This document shows, one piece after another, positions 44,299-52,894 of a stretch of 64,000 bases of DNA. This DNA is from JAGPUQ01 sp947084925. GTDB lineage: Bacteria; Pseudomonadota; Gammaproteobacteria; Pseudomonadales; Porticoccaceae. Made by a program: the position numbers and the translations under genes. Each line of letters opens with the position of its first letter. Within the stretch, counting starts at the first letter, position 1. The stretch spans positions 34,346 to 98,345 of the forward strand of contig CAMTUJ010000026.1 of assembly GCA_947084925.1 (NCBI GenBank), read 5' to 3'. A model generated the notes under the pieces. That model searched no databases and was not told the origin of the DNA. It worked only from the letters and a program-made list of their open reading frames with translations.

Positions 44299-46113
44299 GT
44301 GACGGCATCGGAACAACCCGGCTTGCAAGCGACCACGCGACAGGCGACTGCGGTTCCACCGGCCGGCTGGTACCCGGTCGCCGAATTCGCGGCGCTGCCC
44401 GCGGACAAACCCACGGGCGTCAGCATCAACGGCATCGAACTGGTGCTGGTGCGTGCCGGGGATGCCGTACAGGCCTACGAGGGCCGCTGTCCCCACCAGG
44501 GCACCTTGCTCGCCGAGGGCGAAATCCGCGACGGCGCGCTGATCTGCCGCGCGCACCAGTGGCGCTTTGATTGCCGCGGCGGGCAGCGGCTGGATGCGGC
44601 CGATGTCTGCTTGCGCCGGTTTCCCCTCCGGATCGAGGGCGGCAAGGTTCTGGTCGGGATCGAGGAATCCGCTGCCATCGCGGGGCATCCAACCATTCCC
44701 GTCGTTTCGATCGCGCAACTGCCCGGGCCGCGCGGCTTGCCGCTCATCGGCAACCTTCATCAAATCCAGCGCACCGCCTTCCATCTGAGCCTGGAACGCT
44801 GGGCCGAGCAATACGGTTCGCTCTATGTCTTCCGCTTCGGCCGTCGCGCCATGGCGGTGGTGTCCGACGCGGATCTCGCCAACGCGGTGCTGAAGGCGCG
44901 TCCGGAGGATTTCCGCCGCAGCAGTCAGCTGGAGGAGGTGTCGATTCTCGGCGTCAGCACGCTCGGCATCTTCATGGCCGAAGGCGAGCGCTGGCGCCGG
45001 CAGCGGCCGGTGATCGTGCAGTCCCTGGATACCGGACATCTGCGCCAGTTTTTTCCGACCCTGATGAAGGTGACGCAAAGATTGCAGCGACGCTGGCAGG
45101 CGGATGGCGCCGACGCCGGCGGGCGCGACGTCCAGGCCGATCTGATGCGCTTCACCGTGGACGTTACAGCGTCGCTCGCTTTCGGGCAGGACATCAATAC
45201 ACAAGAGCAACAAGGGGAGGTGATCCAGCAACACCTCGACAAGATTTTCCCCACCATCCAGCGCCGCCTGCTGGCGCCGTTCCCCTACTGGCGCTATCTG
45301 CGTCTGCCCGGCGACCGCGACCTGGTGCGGTCGGTGCACAAAATCTACGCCATGATCGCGGGCTTCGTCGCGGCCGCCCGCGCGCAACTCGCCGCGCGGC
45401 CCGAACTGCGGCAACATCCGGAAAATCTCTTGCAGTCGCTGCTGGTGGCCGCGGAGACCGACACCACGTTCGATGCGCGCGAGATCGCCGACAATGTCCT
45501 CACCATGCTGCTGGCGGGGGAGGACACCACCGCGAATTCGCTGGCCTGGACCCTGTATTTTCTGGCGCGTCACCCCGCGGTCCAGGCCCGGATGCGCGCC
45601 GAAGTGGACGCGGCACTGGGCGATCGCGCGCTGGAGTCGTTCGAGCAGACCCGGGATCTCCCCTACATCGATGCCGTCATCAACGAAGCCATGCGCCTCA
45701 AACCGGTGGCGCCGCTCAACGTCGCGGAAGCCAATCGGGATCTGACCATCGGTCGGCTCCGGGTGCGGCGCGGCGATCCGGTGGCGATCCTGAGTCGTGC
45801 CATCGCCTTGCGCGAGACGGCGTTCGAACGGCCATTGCAGTTCGATCCCGAGCGCTGGCTGCTGGCCGAAGGTGGACGCCGTGCCTTCAATCCACGCTCC
45901 TTCATGCCGTTCGGTTCCGGCCCCCGGCTGTGCCCCGGTCGCAGCCTGGCGCTGCTCGAAATGAAAGTGGTGCTGGCCATGATTGCGCACCATTTTCATG
46001 TCGAAGCCGCGTGCGATCTGGATCAAGTCACCGAGCGACTGGCGTTCACGATGAGCCCCGCGGGACTGCGATTGCGGTTCGTGGCCCGAAACCCCGCTCC
46101 GGGCCATTCGTAA
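44299..46113 (+). CDS. Rieske [2Fe-2S] - cytochrome P450 fusion protein
   Basis: One uninterrupted 604-aa frame encodes two redox modules. Residues about 20-125 are a Rieske ferredoxin-type domain: Cys64-Pro-His66, sixteen residues, then Cys83-Arg-Ala-His86, the full cluster ligand set. After a short linker, a P450 begins at LPGPRGLPLIGNLHQI (about residue 141). The P450 has the I-helix oxygen motif AGEDTTAN, the K-helix EAMR (ExxR), and heme loop FGSGPRLCPGRSLA with Cys545 as thiolate ligand. No membrane anchor is seen. The GTG start at 44299 has GGAGG 5 nt upstream. The Rieske module probably delivers electrons to the heme; no ferredoxin reductase is encoded nearby. Substrate unknown. Confidence 0.93.
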   Translation: MTASEQPGLQATTRQATAVPPAGWYPVAEFAALPADKPTGVSINGIELVLVRAGDAVQAYEGRCPHQGTLLAEGEIRDGALICRAHQWRFDCRGGQRLDAADVCLRRFPLRIEGGKVLVGIEESAAIAGHPTIPVVSIAQLPGPRGLPLIGNLHQIQRTAFHLSLERWAEQYGSLYVFRFGRRAMAVVSDADLANAVLKARPEDFRRSSQLEEVSILGVSTLGIFMAEGERWRRQRPVIVQSLDTGHLRQFFPTLMKVTQRLQRRWQADGADAGGRDVQADLMRFTVDVTASLAFGQDINTQEQQGEVIQQHLDKIFPTIQRRLLAPFPYWRYLRLPGDRDLVRSVHKIYAMIAGFVAAARAQLAARPELRQHPENLLQSLLVAAETDTTFDAREIADNVLTMLLAGEDTTANSLAWTLYFLARHPAVQARMRAEVDAALGDRALESFEQTRDLPYIDAVINEAMRLKPVAPLNVAEANRDLTIGRLRVRRGDPVAILSRAIALRETAFERPLQFDPERWLLAEGGRRAFNPRSFMPFGSGPRLCPGRSLALLEMKVVLAMIAHHFHVEAACDLDQVTERLAFTMSPAGLRLRFVARNPAPGHS

Positions 46114-46297
46114 CCTCGTTGCTACCGTCGATCGGTGGAGTCTGGTTGTGTGACTTTGCCCACATCCGTAGCCGGTATCTGGCGGTAATCTTGTCCTGGT
46201 CAAACTTCTCCGGGACGACATCAGGTTTTGGGTGAACACTCAAATCGTGCCAAGTTGAAGTCGAGCCGGAATATTGAATTCCAGACCGGAGTGCAGC

Positions 46298-48595
46298 ATG
46301 AAGTCAGAAAAAGGATTGTCTCGCGCCGCTGCCACCGCGGTGCGCCCGACCGGAAGTGCCGGCAGGTTTCGGCTGGTTGCGCTGGCGGCATTGGCTCTGA
46401 TCTTCGGCACGACCGATGCGCTGGCCGCCGAACGCGTGATCCTCGGCGACACCATGGGCGTTCCGCCGGTGGCGAGCCCCAGCCCCGATGCAATCCAAAC
46501 CCTGAACAATCTGCGCCAGCAGGCGCGAAAAGACGGTGTGGCGCGCCTCATCGTCGGGGTTCGCGTTGGCTTCGCGCCGGAGGGCCTGCTGTCGGCCAGC
46601 AACGTCGCCTTGCAACGCGTTGAGATTGCCGACGCGCAGTCCGCGGTTCTGGACCGGATTGCCTCGCTGAAGCGAACGCCGGAAAAGTCGAAACGCTTTG
46701 CCAGCATCCCCTTCATGGCCATTGCGGCGGATCCCACCGAGCTGGAGCAACTGGCCAATCTGCCCGAGATCACTTCCATCGAGGAAGACCGGCTGGCGGA
46801 ACCTTCGCTCGCCGAAAGCGTGCCCTTGATCGGGGGCACGACCGCGTGGAGCAGCGGTTATACCGGGGCGGGGCAGACAGTTGCCATACTGGATACGGGC
46901 GTGGATAAAACCCATCCGTTCCTGACGGGAAAAGTCGTTTCCGAAGCCTGTTATTCGACCAACTATTCTCCGCAAGGCGCCACTTCGATCTGTCCGGGGG
47001 GCGTGACGTCCTCTACCGCCGCCAGTTCCGCGATGCCTTACGCGGGTACCTGCCCGGCCGGTGGATGCGATCACGGCACCCATGTGGCCGGCATCGCGGC
47101 GGGTAAGGGCGCCAGTTATTCCGGCGTCGCGAAGGATGCTTCCCTGATCGCCGTTCAGGTCTTTTCACGCTTCGACAGCACCACCCAGTGCACCACCTCG
47201 CCCTGCGTGATGAGCTACACCAGCGATCAGATTCTGGGATTGGAGCGCGTGTATGCACTGCGCGGGACTTACAACATTGCCGCCGTCAACATGAGCCTTG
47301 GCGGTGGACGTTACTATGATCAGGGCAGTTGCGACGCCGCTGCCGGCTCCATCAAAACCGCCATCGACAACCTGCGCGCGGTAAATATCGCCACCGTCAT
47401 TGCCTCCGGAAACAACAGTTATCCGGACAGCATGAATGCGCCGGGCTGCATCTCCAGCGCGGTGAGCGTGGGCGCGACCTGGGACACGGCGGGGTGGACC
47501 TGTGGCGGAGTCGCCACCAGCGTTGACCAGGTCGCCTGCTATTCGAATTCCGTGTCTTTTCTGAGTCTGCTGGCGCCCGGCTCGGCAATCACCTCGTCGA
47601 TTCCCGGCGGCGGTACCGCGACCTGGCACGGCACCTCCATGGCCACGCCCCATGTCGCCGGCGCCTGGGCGCTGCTGAAGCAGAAAGTGCCGAGCCTTGC
47701 CGTTGCCGCGGGCCTCGGCGCCCTGAGCTCAACCGGGGTCGCCGTTACCGACGCACGCAATGGGCTCGTCAAACCACGCATAAAAATTGACGCTGCCCTC
47801 GATGCCCTGACGTCTTCATGCAGCTATTCGCTGACACCGGCGAGTCTTTCGACCAGCGCCGCAACGGCAGCCGGAAGCGTCAGCGTCACCGCAACCGCCG
47901 GCTGCCCCTGGACGGCGGTCAGCAACACGGGCTGGATCACTGTCACCTCCGGGGCGTCGGGCAGCGGCAATGGTTCAGTGGCTTATTCTGTAGCAGCAAA
48001 TACGAGCACCAGTTCGCGCAGCGGAACTCTGACCATCGCCGGGCAGACGTTCACGGTCAGCCAGGCCGGCGCCAGCCTGCGCAACACCGGGTTCCGTGCA
48101 CCTACTGTCAATTATCGCGATAGCGGTGGCGACGGAAATGGCTACGAGATCAGTCCCGGCTATGCATACTCGACCAACGGCGTCTCGGCGATCGACTACA
48201 ACAGCGGCACCACCACCAGCACCTCCTGCACCGACGGCGGCAAGGACAAACACCGCTTCTACAACTTCGGCTTCGCCATTCCCACGACCGCGGCCATCAA
48301 GGGCCTTCAGGTACAACTGAAAGCCCGAGCCGACAGCAGCCTTGGATCGCCGGCGATCTGTGTACAGGTATCGTGGAACGGCGGGCTGTCCTGGACCGCG
48401 CCCAAGCGGACCGCGACGCTGGGAACTACCTTGACGACGTATACGCTCGGCTCCGCGACGGACACCTGGGGCCGGAGTTGGAGCCCGGGTGATTTCACGA
48501 ACACCAATTTCAGGGTACGGCTGATCGACGTATCCAGTTCCACGGCCAGAGATTTCATTCTGGACAGCGTCGCGGTGAACGTCAGCTATTACTAG
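46298..48595 (+). CDS. Secreted subtilisin-like (S8) serine protease with BACON domain
   Basis: A 765-aa preproprotein: signal peptide to about residue 43, an I9-like propeptide (about 60-170), and an S8 domain with catalytic Asp199 (VAILDTGVD), His259 (CDHGTHVAG) and Ser447 (WHGTSMATPHVAG). A BACON-type beta-sandwich follows (about 512-600; CSYSLTPASLSTSAA to FTVSQAG), and then an unrecognised Gly/Ser/Thr-rich domain of about 160 residues. Several Cys pairs suggest disulfides, consistent with an exported enzyme. ATG 46298 has GGAG 6-7 nt upstream. The TAG stop is part of the terminal repeat of the inverted-repeat element that follows. Confidence 0.9.
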   Translation: MKSEKGLSRAAATAVRPTGSAGRFRLVALAALALIFGTTDALAAERVILGDTMGVPPVASPSPDAIQTLNNLRQQARKDGVARLIVGVRVGFAPEGLLSASNVALQRVEIADAQSAVLDRIASLKRTPEKSKRFASIPFMAIAADPTELEQLANLPEITSIEEDRLAEPSLAESVPLIGGTTAWSSGYTGAGQTVAILDTGVDKTHPFLTGKVVSEACYSTNYSPQGATSICPGGVTSSTAASSAMPYAGTCPAGGCDHGTHVAGIAAGKGASYSGVAKDASLIAVQVFSRFDSTTQCTTSPCVMSYTSDQILGLERVYALRGTYNIAAVNMSLGGGRYYDQGSCDAAAGSIKTAIDNLRAVNIATVIASGNNSYPDSMNAPGCISSAVSVGATWDTAGWTCGGVATSVDQVACYSNSVSFLSLLAPGSAITSSIPGGGTATWHGTSMATPHVAGAWALLKQKVPSLAVAAGLGALSSTGVAVTDARNGLVKPRIKIDAALDALTSSCSYSLTPASLSTSAATAAGSVSVTATAGCPWTAVSNTGWITVTSGASGSGNGSVAYSVAANTSTSSRSGTLTIAGQTFTVSQAGASLRNTGFRAPTVNYRDSGGDGNGYEISPGYAYSTNGVSAIDYNSGTTTSTSCTDGGKDKHRFYNFGFAIPTTAAIKGLQVQLKARADSSLGSPAICVQVSWNGGLSWTAPKRTATLGTTLTTYTLGSATDTWGRSWSPGDFTNTNFRVRLIDVSSSTARDFILDSVAVNVSYY

Positions 48596-48733
48596 GGATG
48601 CTCTGAATAACCGTCATGCCCGCGGAAGCGGGCATCCAGAAGGCCCTGATATTCCTGGGTTCCCGCCCCCGCCTTCGCGAGGGCAGGCTCTGCGCGGGAA
48701 CGACGATCAAGTGGTTATTCAGAGTACCCCTAG
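48592..48733. mobile_element. MITE-like inverted-repeat element, copy 1
   Basis: This 142-bp element has imperfect terminal repeats of about 21 bp: CTAGGGATGCTCTGAATAACC at the left and the reverse complement of CTAGGGGTACTCTGAATAACC at the right. The interior contains a strong hairpin (CCGTCATGCCCGCGG, then GCGGGCATCC) and the phrase GGCCCTGATATTCC, both shared with copy 2 at 53562-53711 in opposite orientation. There is no ORF. The stop codon of the S8 protease lies in its left end. Confidence 0.8.
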
Positions 48734-48827
48734 CGTCGCAATCTTGCGTGGCGGGATAGGTGATGACCCACCCCGCTGTTTATGGTTGCTGTCCGCCGCA
48801 CGGCCGCGGTTTCCGGTTCGTTACTGT

Positions 48828-48858
48828 GAGTTCGCCGTTGGTGGCCGTCGGCGAACTC
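48828..48858. repeat. Perfect 10-bp hairpin downstream of deaD
   Basis: GAGTTCGCCG / CGGCGAACTC with an 11-nt loop begins 27 bp past the deaD stop codon (minus strand). There is no T-run after it, so it may be an mRNA 3'-end stabiliser or part of a Rho-dependent terminator rather than an intrinsic terminator. Confidence 0.5.
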
Positions 48859-48885
48859 GCCCGGCTGGATCAGAACCAGACCGTA

Positions 48886-50991
48886 TCAGTTGTCATCCGA
48901 CGGCGAGGGGCCGTCGCTGTCCGGCTTGCGTTTGCGCGGCGCGGCCAGACTGATTTTGCCCGTTGTATTCGAAAATTTGGGCGTTGCAGCGACTCTGGTT
49001 TTTGGCTTGGCTTTGCCCGCAACCTTGGCTTTTCCTGCTGTCTTGGTTTTGCCCGCGAACGCGGTCTTACCCGCCGGTTTGGGTTTGCCGTCGAACCTGG
49101 ATTGGCTGTCGAACTGGGGTTTCCCCCCGGCCTTTGGCCGGTCCGATGGTCGCGCCACTGGCCGCGTGTCGCCGGGCGGCGGGGGAGCGACGTCGACTTT
49201 GGGGCGGAACGTGCGCGCTGTGCCATCGGCCGCGACCTCGCGGGGCGCGCGCGGCGACGAGTTCCGCGTCGCGGTTCCCGCCAGGCGGCTGATGTTGAGG
49301 GGTTGCCCGCCGACCCGGACGCGCTTCAGCAATTCCAGGATTTCCCTGGGCATCCCGACCGGCAGATCGACGGTGCTGTAATCATCGTGAATCTTGATGC
49401 GGCCGATGAATTTGCTGTCGATGCTCGCCTCGTTGGCGATCGCGCCCACCAGGTTGCCCGCCTTGATGCCCAGCGCGTTGCCGACCTCGACACGGTAGGA
49501 CTCGAGCTCGGGTTCCGCGCCGGTCCACTGCGCGCTTGGTTCGGGATTGCGTGACCGGGGCGGGCGGCGCTCGGAATCCTGCTCGGACCCGGAGAAGGGT
49601 TCATCGGCGCGAATTTTTTTGGGTCGCGGCAATTCGCGATCCGGTCTCAGCAGCAGGGGTTCGCCGCCGTGCAAGAGCAGGGTGAGGGCGGCGCCGATGG
49701 CCTGGGGTGCCAGCGCATGCTGCTCCTGATACTCCTCCAGCACGCGCTGGTACAGCGCCAGAGTATCGGCGTTACCGGTATCGGCGAACACCGCATCGAG
49801 GCGTGCGCGAAAGCGCTCGATGCGCCGCGCGTTGACGGCGTCCACGCCCGGCAACGGCATTTCCTCGATGCGCTGCCGGGTGGCGCGCTCGATGGCTTGC
49901 AGCATGCGGGTCTCCCGCGGCGCCACGAACAGGATCGCCTCGCCGCTGCGTCCGGCGCGACCGGTGCGACCGATGCGGTGCACATAGGCTTCGGTGTCGT
50001 AGGGGATGTCGTAGTTGATGACGTGGCTGATGCGCTCCACGTCGAGGCCGCGCGCGGCCACATCGGTCGCGACCACCAGATCGAGCTGGCCGGATTTCAG
50101 GCGGTTCACGGTCTGCTCGCGCTGCGCCTGGGCGATGTCGCCGGACAGCGGCGCCGCCGCGTGGCCCTGCGCGCACAGGTAGTCGGCGATTTGCTGGGTT
50201 TCGATCTTGGTACGCACGAACACCAGCACGCCTTCGTGAGGCGTGGTCTCCAGGATGCGCGCCAGCGCTTCGCGCTTGGTGACGCCGCCGACGCGCCAGT
50301 AGCGTTGGCGGATGGTCTCGGCGGTGGTGGTGCGCACCTTGATCGACACCTCTTGGGGGTCTTTCAGGTGCTTTTGCGCGATGCGCTTGATCGGAGCGGG
50401 CATGGTGGCCGAGAACAGCGCCAACTGCCGGGTCGGCGGGGATTCCGACAATATCCATTCGACGTCGTCGATAAAGCCCATGCGCAACATTTCGTCGGCT
50501 TCATCGAGCACCAGTGCCGACAGGCCGGATAAATCGAGAGTGCCGCGGCGCATGTGATCCATGATCCGGCCCGGCGTACCCACCACCACCTGGGTGCCGC
50601 GCCGCAGGGCCTTGAGCTGCTCGCCGAAACCCTGCCCGCCGTACACCGCCAGCACCCGCAAGCCGGGCAAATGGGTGCCGTAGCGCGTGAAGGCTTCCGC
50701 GACCTGCTGCGCCAGCTCGCGCGTCGGCGCCAGCACCAGCACCTGCGCCTGGGGTCGCGAGGTATCGATGCGCGCCAGCAGCGGCAGCGCGAAGGCGGCG
50801 GTTTTGCCGGTGCCGGTTTGCGCCTGACCGAGCACGTCGCATCCGGCCAGCAGGTGCGGAATGATGCGCGCCTGAATCGGGGAGGGGGTTTCGTAGCCGA
50901 GCTCGCTGATCGCGGCGAGCAGGGGTGCCGGCAAATTCAGGTCGGTGAACGTCGGTTCGAGCGTCGGTTCGGCGGTGGTTTCGGTGTTCAT
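48886..50991 (-). CDS. deaD: DEAD-box ATP-dependent RNA helicase (CsdA/DeaD type)
   Basis: A 701-aa helicase: Q motif (FTDLNLPAPLLAAISELGYETPSPIQ), Walker A AQTGTGKT (about residues 56-63), PTRELA, VLDEADEML, SAT, and HRIGRTGRAGR. After an extension comes a DbpA-type RNA-binding domain (YRVEVGNALGIKAGNLVGAIANEASIDSKFIGRIKIHDDYSTVDLP), then a long basic Lys/Ala/Pro-rich tail. This matches DeaD/CsdA, which acts in ribosome assembly and mRNA decay, especially in the cold. A perfect palindrome lies 53-72 bp upstream of the start. Confidence 0.95.
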   Translation of the reverse strand: MNTETTAEPTLEPTFTDLNLPAPLLAAISELGYETPSPIQARIIPHLLAGCDVLGQAQTGTGKTAAFALPLLARIDTSRPQAQVLVLAPTRELAQQVAEAFTRYGTHLPGLRVLAVYGGQGFGEQLKALRRGTQVVVGTPGRIMDHMRRGTLDLSGLSALVLDEADEMLRMGFIDDVEWILSESPPTRQLALFSATMPAPIKRIAQKHLKDPQEVSIKVRTTTAETIRQRYWRVGGVTKREALARILETTPHEGVLVFVRTKIETQQIADYLCAQGHAAAPLSGDIAQAQREQTVNRLKSGQLDLVVATDVAARGLDVERISHVINYDIPYDTEAYVHRIGRTGRAGRSGEAILFVAPRETRMLQAIERATRQRIEEMPLPGVDAVNARRIERFRARLDAVFADTGNADTLALYQRVLEEYQEQHALAPQAIGAALTLLLHGGEPLLLRPDRELPRPKKIRADEPFSGSEQDSERRPPRSRNPEPSAQWTGAEPELESYRVEVGNALGIKAGNLVGAIANEASIDSKFIGRIKIHDDYSTVDLPVGMPREILELLKRVRVGGQPLNISRLAGTATRNSSPRAPREVAADGTARTFRPKVDVAPPPPGDTRPVARPSDRPKAGGKPQFDSQSRFDGKPKPAGKTAFAGKTKTAGKAKVAGKAKPKTRVAATPKFSNTTGKISLAAPRKRKPDSDGPSPSDDN

Positions 50992-51348
50992 GATGTCGGG
51001 TATCCGTAGTCCGCAGGCAAAGAGCGCGTCGCCGGTGTGCGCAGGATACTCCCGGGAGTATCCCGGCAGACCAGGACGAGCGATAAGTTACGGATTTCAC
51101 TCGGGGTGAGCGCGCCGAGCCTTGCACGGAAACCGGGGGATTCAAATCGTCCGCAAACGATCAATCGGAGTCTTTCGGCACAAAATGGCGAGTGATCCGC
51201 GTTCCATCCGCGGCCTGCTGTGTCCTTCAGCGGGCAGTGGGGCGCGGATTAAACCCGATATGCGGGTCACAAGGCCAGCAAAGTGACGAAGAAATCCGGC
51301 CAGAATCAACTCGGCAAGGCTGACAGCGAGCCGCTGAGCACAGATCGC
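50992..51348. other. Intergenic region between SDR gene and deaD
   Basis: These 357 bp lie between the 3' end of the SDR gene and the 5' end of deaD, both on the minus strand, so they contain the deaD promoter and leader. No ORF is credible. The notable element is the 20-bp palindrome at 51044-51063. Confidence 0.6.
51044..51063. promoter_or_regulatory. 20-bp perfect palindrome upstream of deaD
   Basis: GGATACTCCCGGGAGTATCC is a perfect inverted repeat without spacer, 53 bp upstream of the deaD ATG. It could be an operator for a dimeric regulator; as RNA it would be a hairpin with a very tight loop, which is less likely to form than the DNA site. Confidence 0.4.
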
Positions 51349-52164
51349 TCAGCCGGCAGCGGCGATCAATTGTTCGGTAACGGTCCACAAACGCGCGCCG
51401 AGGTTGCGGTCGTTGGAGGCCCGCGACGATGCGGCTTCCTTGCTGTTGACGAAGTATTTGCCGGTCACGCGCTCGACCTCGGGCGAGGTCGCCAGATACA
51501 GGGTGGTGCGCGCACCCCGTTCGGGTGTCGCCAGAAACGGATTCAGCCAGGCAGGCATGCCGATATTGGTGGCGACGGCGCCGGGATGCAGCGCGTTTAC
51601 AGTCACACCGGTGCCGCGCAAGCGGGCGGCCAGCGCGTAGGTGTAGAGGATCATGGCGAGCTTCGATTGACCATACGCACGGTAGGTGCCGAATTTGCGC
51701 GCGCTTTGCAGATCCTCGAAATTGATCCTGCCGAGCCTGTGGATCATCGAGGAGACATTGATGATCCGCGCTGGCGCGCTGTTTTTCAGCAGATCGAGCA
51801 GCAGGTCGGTGAGCAGAAACACCGCCAGATGATGCACCGCGAACTGCATCTCGAATCCATCCGCCGACACTTCCCGGTGCTTCGACATCAGGCCCGCGTT
51901 GTGGATCAGCACATGCAATTGCGGATACCTGGTTTTGATCTGCTCGGCCAGTTGCCGTACCGACTTGAGTGACGCGAGATCGGCAATCAGCAGGTCGACC
52001 ATGCCGTTGCCGGTGGTGGCCATGATGTCGCGGCGTGCCGCCTCGCCTTTGCCGGGGTCGCGGCACACCATCACTACCCGGGCGCCGCGCCGGGCGAGCC
52101 CACGGGCGGTTTCCAGACCAATGCCAGAGTTGGCACCGGTTACCAGACAGGTTTTATTTTCCAT
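51349..52164 (-). CDS. Short-chain dehydrogenase/reductase (retinol dehydrogenase-like)
   Basis: A 271-aa SDR with cofactor motif TGANSGIGLETARGLARRG (NADP-type Arg at VVMVCRD), NAG (IHNAGLM), catalytic Ser in INVSSMIHR, and the YXXXK pair in YGQSKLAM. The extended insert before the active site resembles the retinol dehydrogenase/WW-domain oxidoreductase-like branch. Substrate unknown. ATG 52164 has GGGAG 7 nt upstream; a longer in-frame start (52185) is less likely. Confidence 0.9.
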   Translation of the reverse strand: MENKTCLVTGANSGIGLETARGLARRGARVVMVCRDPGKGEAARRDIMATTGNGMVDLLIADLASLKSVRQLAEQIKTRYPQLHVLIHNAGLMSKHREVSADGFEMQFAVHHLAVFLLTDLLLDLLKNSAPARIINVSSMIHRLGRINFEDLQSARKFGTYRAYGQSKLAMILYTYALAARLRGTGVTVNALHPGAVATNIGMPAWLNPFLATPERGARTTLYLATSPEVERVTGKYFVNSKEAASSRASNDRNLGARLWTVTEQLIAAAG

Positions 52165-52269
52165 TACTGACTCCCTGATGATCATTCGCTGTGGGGAAAT
52201 CTACCCCAACGGATTCTTTTGATCGACGCCGTCAAGCCACAGGCGTCTTCCGCCTGGATGATCGTTTCG

Positions 52270-52719
52270 CTACTGGCCGTCCGCGTACAGGTTGGCGAAC
52301 GCGCTCTCGGAGAACCCATTCATGCGTTGGTCGCCGACAAGGATAACGGGAACGCCCCGAGCGCCCATGCGCTGGTAATCCTGCCTGCCTTTGTTGCTGG
52401 TCTCTACGTCGTAATCGGTGTAGGCGATTCTGTTGGCTTTGAAATAGGCGCGCGCCTTGCGGCAGTAACCACAGCGGACCGTGCTGTACATGACGACTTT
52501 CTTTGCGGGTAGAGCGGGCACGGCTCGGGGTTCGATCGCCGGGTGCTCGTAAACATTCGGCTTCACCGTCAGCTGCTCGGCGGAAACACCGGCCGGCGGA
52601 CTATCGCCAAAATGTACTCTGCCGCTCGCATCCTTCCACTTGCTGATCCCGTCCGCGAGCACCGGCTGCGCCAGCAGCATCAGAGTCAGCACGACGTTGC
52701 GCAGGGTTCCGTTCCGCAT
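52270..52719 (-). CDS. Exported DUF4124-glutaredoxin protein
   Basis: A 149-aa protein with a signal peptide (to about residue 22, VLA), a DUF4124 segment (DGISKWKDASGRVHFGDSPP) and a glutaredoxin domain with active site YSTVRCGYCRKARAYF and cis-Pro at RGVPVILVGDQRMNGFS. It is probably a periplasmic thiol-disulfide protein. Glutaredoxins normally act in the cytoplasm with glutathione, so export is noteworthy. No operon partner is evident. Confidence 0.88.
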   Translation of the reverse strand: MRNGTLRNVVLTLMLLAQPVLADGISKWKDASGRVHFGDSPPAGVSAEQLTVKPNVYEHPAIEPRAVPALPAKKVVMYSTVRCGYCRKARAYFKANRIAYTDYDVETSNKGRQDYQRMGARGVPVILVGDQRMNGFSESAFANLYADGQ

Positions 52720-52894
52720 GCTTGCCGCTCGTGTAAGGTGGCCTGGATGGGACTAGCGTACGGAACTGGCGGCCGTTACTCAAACGGTCTTATGGTCGTG
52801 ACGACATCCGTTCCGAGGGCGAGCGGTGCTTGGCTCTGACAGCGTCGGGGGGGCGTGATAGCATCTGCCCACAATAATCAAAGGGCCACACCTC

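Noticed and set aside
43978..46239. 753-codon minus-strand ORF antisense to the Rieske-P450 gene
   Set aside because: Composition is His/Gln/Arg-rich without domains; the plus frame has complete Rieske and P450 motifs.
48828..48858. Hairpin downstream of deaD as an intrinsic terminator
   Set aside because: Stem is perfect but no U-tract follows on the minus strand; kept only as a structural repeat.
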